Assembly (NCBI GenBank): GCA_002633005.1
Contig: NMRA01000252.1
Coordinates: 100,783 to 164,782, forward strand
Direction of reading: 5' to 3'
Source of the DNA: Phoronis australis
Taxonomy: Eukaryota; Phoronida; Phoronidae
Length of the DNA: 64,000 nt
The stretch's first letter is position 1. Each line of letters begins with the position of its first letter. Shown here piece by piece: positions 58,575-64,000 of the stretch. The notes under the pieces are model-generated. The model ran no database searches and had not been told where the DNA came from. It saw nothing but the letters and a program-made list of their open reading frames with translations. The translations under genes and the position numbers were made by a program.

Positions 58575-59454
58575 GCCAAACTTTCTACAGAACTATACGA
58601 CTTAACTCTGCAAAAATATATTTTTTCTGAAAGCAATTCAGTCACTAATTAGATTACGTGATTTTGCTTTTTAGGGAAACCGAGAAAGATTCATTCATTG
58701 CATGAAAAACAACAACATGGCCAAATTTCGTATGATTTTTAAAATTGTTCAACATACTGTAAAATGTCTGAAACGCTGTACAGTCTTCTAAATAAGCTCT
58801 TCGTTTTCGTTTTATGCAAATTTGCTTTTCCCATAAAAATATGACAGAGTCCTATTATTTAAGTTACTAACGCAAAAGTGGAACATTTTTTAAAATGTTC
58901 AAAACTCTGATAGGAAATGTTTTTTTATCAGAGTTTTGAACAGCAGTGTACAAATAGTATTTTCAGGCGCAGGAGCTGAATCGGCCATTATGAGATACGA
59001 TGCTCCGAAGTTTGTCAAAATTGGACATTTTTCTAGGGTCTTACTCATAGCCTTCAGACAGCTTATATTACTAAGTCTTTGAGCGATTTTAGTGGACGGC
59101 TGTGTGCGGAAACATCCAAATTCTGCTAAATTCGAAACATCATATCTCTGACATGACCGGATAGGTTCAAACAAAAGTTTCACACACTATGCTGTATATT
59201 CACAGCTCTACAAATCCTGTTAGAAATTGTATTTAAAAAGCGTCCACCTTTGCAACATCGTGGCAACTTCAGGCAACAGCCAGACCGATTACGAGGCAAT
59301 TATTGTAAGTTCTAACTGTTTAAAATTAGTTTTAAATCTGCATGTATCGTACGTAGTATTCAAATATTTTCTAACGTGCACTTCGAATTCTTCACTGTGC
59401 TGTCGACCCCAGATTTGAGGTGAGAACACACACGATAATTTGCAAACCATACAG

Positions 59455-59690
59455 TTGTTTGTCGAATGACTGTGAGCGCTTGCGCGCATTTATCATAAGT
59501 TGGAGGGAGATTTGAAATTCCGCGTTGATTATTTTTTTTCCTTCGCTCATATTTCAAAAATCGAGAATTTGGGTATTTTTCTGGAATTCTCCTCTCATGG
59601 TAAAGTGGATAACTCTGTGAGACGTTTTGAGATGGTACTTTCGTCATGAATTGCTAAAAAGATATTTTTGACGCTCCATTACTCTTAATA
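59455..59690 (-). repeat. Dispersed repeat, family C (copy 2)
   Basis: Reverse-complement match to 12575-12835, including ATTTTTGAAATATGAGCGAA and GCGCTCACAGTCATTCGACA. Diverged; non-coding. Confidence 0.65.
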
Positions 59691-60685
59691 GGACAGCACA
59701 AGATCTTGGCCAAGGGCATCGCGTGGTGGGGGGTAATTTTTCGCGTGGCAGACTTTTCTTATCAAATAGAGTCGATCCTCGTTAAGAACCTCTTTGCGAT
59801 ATGGTTTCACCAGCACTGTTTCTTGTGTTGTGCGTTTTTGCGTGTTTGCCTATCACGGCGGCCTTTTTGCGCTTTCTAGTCCAGTGTTCGCAAAACATTG
59901 TGATGATGCGGTCCATACATTTTGTTCCATGGAATTTCGTTACTTTTTCGAGGAGACTTGTCAGGCACCACACTCGTAAGCATAAAAAAACGTTGCTCAG
60001 TTGATACTAACGAGCAGTTTATTTAGGTAAAACTCGGGTTCGCTTCTTTAGTATCTAACGATTCTCTCGACACTGTTGTAAATGCAACTTGATGGCGTGC
60101 TTTGAAAGGATTTAAACAACCACCGCTATCGTTCAGATTGCGCGTAAAATCTGACGCCTTTCCACGGAAAAAAGACACATACCTGTAATACGAATGTGCT
60201 GAGCTTTCGCATGTTGAAAGCACTTGGATATCGCTATTTTCGGACGATAGCGTTTCTGCCTGTCTTCCAGTCCATAGCCTCCATACGTCTCCAAGACTAA
60301 TTATTGTACTATGGGAAATCAGTGAGGGTTAAACAAACTTGTGATTAGCTTCACAAATGTCATGGCAGCAAAAACGGCTTTGGAGATTAAGGTATTCTAT
60401 CTACTGATGAGAAGCAACACTGAGGAGAAATGATAATTTCTCGAAATCGTGTTCTTGTCGCTACATCAACTTGTGCGTTGGTTTCTCGTGGGAACTTGAG
60501 GACCATTTTCAAACTCATTGCCTACGGCCAGCATGTCCCCGTGTGACGTTCAAACAGTGTATTCAAAACAGTTCTTGCACGAAATAATACACCATGAACT
60601 GACATAAAATGTCAAACAGCCATCCCTAATTTAAGACAGCAATTCTGAAACGTCTTGGACATCCGTATCCAAGATGTTCGTTTTC

Positions 60686-60794
60686 TTAACATTCCCAAAA
60701 TAACCTTAGCCATTCAAATAGACGATGGGGTATTTCCTGCTGATTTCGTTTTTGATAAAAGTTCATACAGTAACCAATAAGGTGAGGTGAATAT
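60686..60794. repeat. 109-bp direct duplication, copy 1 (ends at N)
   Basis: Identical to 61081-61189 as far as I can read, and it stops exactly at the N at 60795. This is the pattern left when overlapping contig ends are not merged. Confidence 0.9.
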
Positions 60795-61080
60795 NGAGTT
60801 CACGTAGGCCTGTACACGATCTTGAGATTAACCGAAACTCCAAGTTCATATTCGACACTCGAATCTTCGATTGACACTTCGTCCGGCATCCATTTATTTC
60901 TTGGTGCACCACACAAAATGAAAAATTAAGCTAAAAAAATCTGTATAAAATTCACTTCATTATAAAAAAATTCGATGCCATGGCGAAGGCTATTATTTGG
61001 GCTTAGGTTTCGAATAAAAGTGTTTGCGTAAAGATCCGTTTCATGAAGTTTTTAACAAAAATGAAGCGGAAATAGTGCCT

Positions 61081-61189
61081 TTAACATTCCCAAAATAACC
61101 TTAGCCATTCAAATAGACGATGGGGTATTTCCTGCTGATTTCGTTTTTGATAAAAGTTCATACAGTAACCAATAAGGTGAGGTGAATAT
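61081..61189. repeat. 109-bp direct duplication, copy 2
   Basis: Begins TTAACATTCCCAAAATAACC, identical to copy 1. Probably an assembly duplicate and not biology. Confidence 0.9.
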
Positions 61190-61702
61190 ATTTACTCACG
61201 CATATTGTTCTATCGTTAGTACGGTGTACGTTTTTGTTTTGTCTGCATTTATTGTTTTATCTATACATTCTGCCCGTGCGATAATGGGAATTGGCTGCGT
61301 GGGCTAATAATCTTGACGTCCTAGTCCCAGAGAAACTACATGTAAAAGACTGCAGTCTGATACTGATTAGCGACTATCAGACCCGGGTTACATTTAGAAG
61401 CTTATGGTCATCCGCGTCCGCAGCAGCGGAGATGTTTTTATAACATCTTACAGATTTAAGGTAGCCTACAGCTCAGAATCCTTTCTTTCCATTTATGAAT
61501 CGTCTAATTGTGACGCAAACTGTGGTACGACATCTCTACGTTAGATTTCATAGGGCTCAACAACCGAACAGGTCAGGGATTAAAGGGAGGGCTGCATGTG
61601 TTTCCGTTGGTCTATTGGGTATCTTCATATGTTGATCTTCACTTGTGTTACCATCTAAAATGGTATTCTGAAGGAGCTAGTCTGTTGGCTCAAAAAATTA
61701 AA

Positions 61703-63008
61703 ATGGTATCCATAACGGAAGTTAAGACGCCCCACCAACAGAAAGATTCCAAGAGACAAGGGGCGAAAGGTGACGAGTCTTCGGAGGTCAAAAGTCAGCG
61801 CACAGCAGAACTTATCAAATTGTTCAATGATGGCAAGAGTCCCCCTGTTAGACGCCCAGGAAGGGAAGGCAAGGGAGATAAAATTAAATCACCACATTTT
61901 CATAAAGGAGCTTATTCCAGTGCTGAAAAAAGCCAAGACAGAAAGAAACAAATTGCGGCCATTTTTAAGAAGGCCGCTAACGACTGGAGAGAAATTATAA
62001 ACGCGAACTCCCAGAGCAGACCAACGAAGGTTGAAAAACACGATGTCGAATTGAACGAAAAATCTCAAAAGGTCCGCAAAACGTCAACATACGAAAACGA
62101 ACAAAGAAACTCGAGCAAACAAGAAAGGCGAAAAAGGAAGGAATCTAAACGCAAGTCGTTCTTAAAAAATAAGTCGAGTGCCATAAACATTGCAAGTAAA
62201 AAAGACAGACGCAGGTCGTTGGCAAAAGTCAAGCCAAATAAGGAGAATGATGTTGGTGATAAGAGGAAGGAGACAAGCACTCCAAAAGCCAAGACATTGC
62301 TTGACAATGTTTGTCAAATTTCTAATCAGAATGCTCGCGTTGTAGAAGGATTTGTCGCTGAGAGGAACAGGGAACATTCTCCTGCGTTTAGCAGTCCTCT
62401 AAAAGTGTTGGACTACGACGTTGGCGAAAACAAAGCGACTGTGAACCACGCCAATCGCTTACGGCGGACTTTAAGTGGAAACGTTTCCAACGCGAAATAC
62501 GCGGCGACACTTGCAACATTCGAAAGTAGGAAGAGAAAAGGATCAAGTAGTCCTCCAAAAGAGAAACTTGAAATTGATGTCAAAAATAAACGTGGCGTTA
62601 ATGCTAATGAGTGGAGTATAGGGGTTGGAAAGCTCGCTTCATTCAGCGGTTTACCAGAAAACAGAAGTCCATCCAATCCACAGAATTTAACGGCGGTAAT
62701 GACAAATACCTCTGCACAGAAAGTTCTGCAGTCCGTTTCTAACCACAATGTTTCTGGCGCAAACACCCCCTTTATATTAAATAAGAGGAGCAGGTCACAA
62801 AGTCCCCAAAAGAAAAAAGGGACCAAGTCGAAGAAAATGCACCACGATAAAAGCGGAGGAAAAAAGGGGGAAAAGGTGCCAGGGAAAAAATCTACTATAG
62901 AGCCTGTGAATCCTGCAGCAAAGAAGAAAAACAGCGCTAAAAGTAACAAAACTACACCGACAGTGTCTAAGACAAGCACTCGCACTCCCTGCAGAAGGCC
63001 TTGCTCTC
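61703..63008 (+). CDS. Lys/Ser-rich basic protein, first coding exon (partial gene)
   Basis: ATG at 61703 (A at -3, G at +4) opens MVSITEVKTPHQQKDSKRQG and 435 codons stay open to a strong GTAAGT donor at 63009. Reading through meets a stop at 63035, so the gene continues in an exon beyond the window. The protein is very rich in Lys, Arg, Ser and Asn, and looks disordered. It has several Ser-Pro sites (KSPPVRR, EHSPAFSSP, SQSPQKK) and lysine clusters such as RKRKESKRKSF and KKKGTKSKKMHH that look like nuclear localisation signals. A short possibly ordered piece, QIAAIFKKAANDWREII, lies near residues 90-110. I do not recognise the family. The composition suggests a nuclear or chromatin/cytoskeletal protein, but this is inference. 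The large overlapping minus frame is a shadow. Confidence 0.7.
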
Positions 63009-64000
63009 GTAAGTACACACGTATCACAAAAACATAATTTAAAGTAGACATTCTGTAGCAAACCAACAAATGGTTTTAAAACCACGTGTATGAAAACGTC
63101 AAAGTTTGGCTAATTTTTGAATGATGGTTCTCAAAATGGGGATTGAAAAAAAACATTCAGATTTAAATGCAGTGTTCTCAATTTCTTTGTAAGCATAATT
63201 AGAAAAAACAACACGCCTTTCCCTATGATGCTACACAAACTAGGGCTTTGTGAATATTTTTTTTTGAAAACTCAAAAGTTCAATAAAACGAAAACCAAAC
63301 GCCAGTGGTTTTGAAAACAATAACAGCGTTTTCGGATTCTTTGCTGATTATTTCTACCAACAGACATTTCCTCTTGTCACTGATTCCTATAAACGTGACT
63401 AAAGTAGCATGGTCATGTGGTCCAATCAACGTTAACCGGGAGCACGGTCCGTGATTTCAAGACACTGGCGACAAGTCCTCGCCTATAAGTGCAGCGCAGT
63501 CCCCAAGTTTACTCCCATGATTCAACATGTGACTTCAGTTAGTAAATTCCTGAACGCTTTTTAAAGAGGCCTGGGACGCGAAAACTCGGAAAAATAGTTT
63601 TCAAACAGATCGTGGAGAATTTATAAACTGGGTATGCTAACTTGAGAGTTACTGACTTTCATTTTGCAAGAATTTCAAAAATAAATCGTCAAATTTGCTA
63701 TTTTTGAAACACAGACGAACTAAAATTCTTGAAATTATCTACTTAACATTTTCCAAGTGCATAATTGCCATTGTTTACATCAAAGGAGAAAAGTGGTATT
63801 TTCCATATACTTGTAAAGGAAATGTGCTACGTCTAGGTATTGCAAAACCATATAAGGAGACACGTCTAGGTATTGCAAAACCATATACATGTAAGGAGAC
63901 ACGTCTAGGTATTGCAAAACCATATAAGGAGACACGTCTAGGTATTGCAAAACCATATAAGGAGACACGTCTAGGTATTGCAAAACCATATAAGGAGACA
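63009..64000. other. Intron start and window edge
   Basis: After the donor at 63009 the sequence is AT-rich with no exon seen, up to a tandem array that runs off the window. Confidence 0.5.
63829..64000. repeat. 33-bp tandem repeat, at least 5 units, open at window end
   Basis: ACGTCTAGGTATTGCAAAAC plus CATATAAGGAGAC. The second unit has a 6-bp insertion (CATGTA-type). The array continues past the window edge, so its size is unknown. Confidence 0.92.

Larger units (their letters stand above)
56980..61702. other. Intergenic region after TTLL12
   Basis: 4.7 kb. Holds the TTLL12 3' flank, the CTTAAG palindrome cluster, pieces of two dispersed families, a 25-bp array and a 109-bp direct duplication beside an N. 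ORFs here lack family resemblance. Confidence 0.6.

Noticed and set aside
62413-63069. 218-codon minus-strand ORF
   Set aside because: Shadow of the Lys/Ser-rich plus-strand exon. The plus frame has a good start and a consensus donor.

Overview
The window is animal nuclear DNA. Three multi-exon protein genes with GT-AG introns can be read directly, introns run to several kilobases, and tandem arrays and DNA-transposon debris are abundant. There is no bacterial, viral or organellar gene set. The gene families (a PDE10-like phosphodiesterase, a DAN/NBL1-type BMP antagonist and TTLL12) are metazoan. Repeat style and apparent heterozygosity fit a marine invertebrate, but I cannot name the species.

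Layout. 1-6703: no gene seen; a G-rich dispersed repeat, a 45-bp minisatellite and a GGC/AGC microsatellite. 6704-9430 (minus): a two-exon PDE10-like gene of about 834 codons with two GAF domains and a catalytic domain that keeps the metal ligands but has lost the nucleotide-gripping glutamine. 11369-34088 (plus): a four-exon DAN/NBL1-type secreted cystine-knot gene of about 270 codons; its introns hold minisatellites, an inverted pair of MITE-like copies, tRNA-like SINE pieces and a 2-kb hAT remnant. 37845-56979 (plus): a complete TTLL12 gene of about 611 codons in 13 exons, with one exon present twice because of a ~763-bp tandem duplication. 61703-63008 (plus): a Lys/Ser-rich coding exon with a strong splice donor, probably the first coding exon of a gene running out of the window; family not recognised.

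The genes are independent and not an operon. The PDE10-like gene and the NBL1-like gene are head to head, about 1.9 kb apart. Two of the three N positions (49650, 60795) lie at or between near-identical direct duplications, so these are best first treated as unmerged haplotypes or contig ends. That caution applies to the duplicated TTLL12 exon.

I found no convincing new multi-gene system. The points most worth following up are the duplicated TTLL12 exon, which would cause a frameshift if both copies were spliced in; the PDE10-like protein with an altered active site and almost no introns; a paired inverted MITE containing a near-perfect 63-bp hairpin; and the hAT element with intact ends but a broken transposase. 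Splice sites and product names come from reading the sequence and from knowledge of the families. No database search was run.
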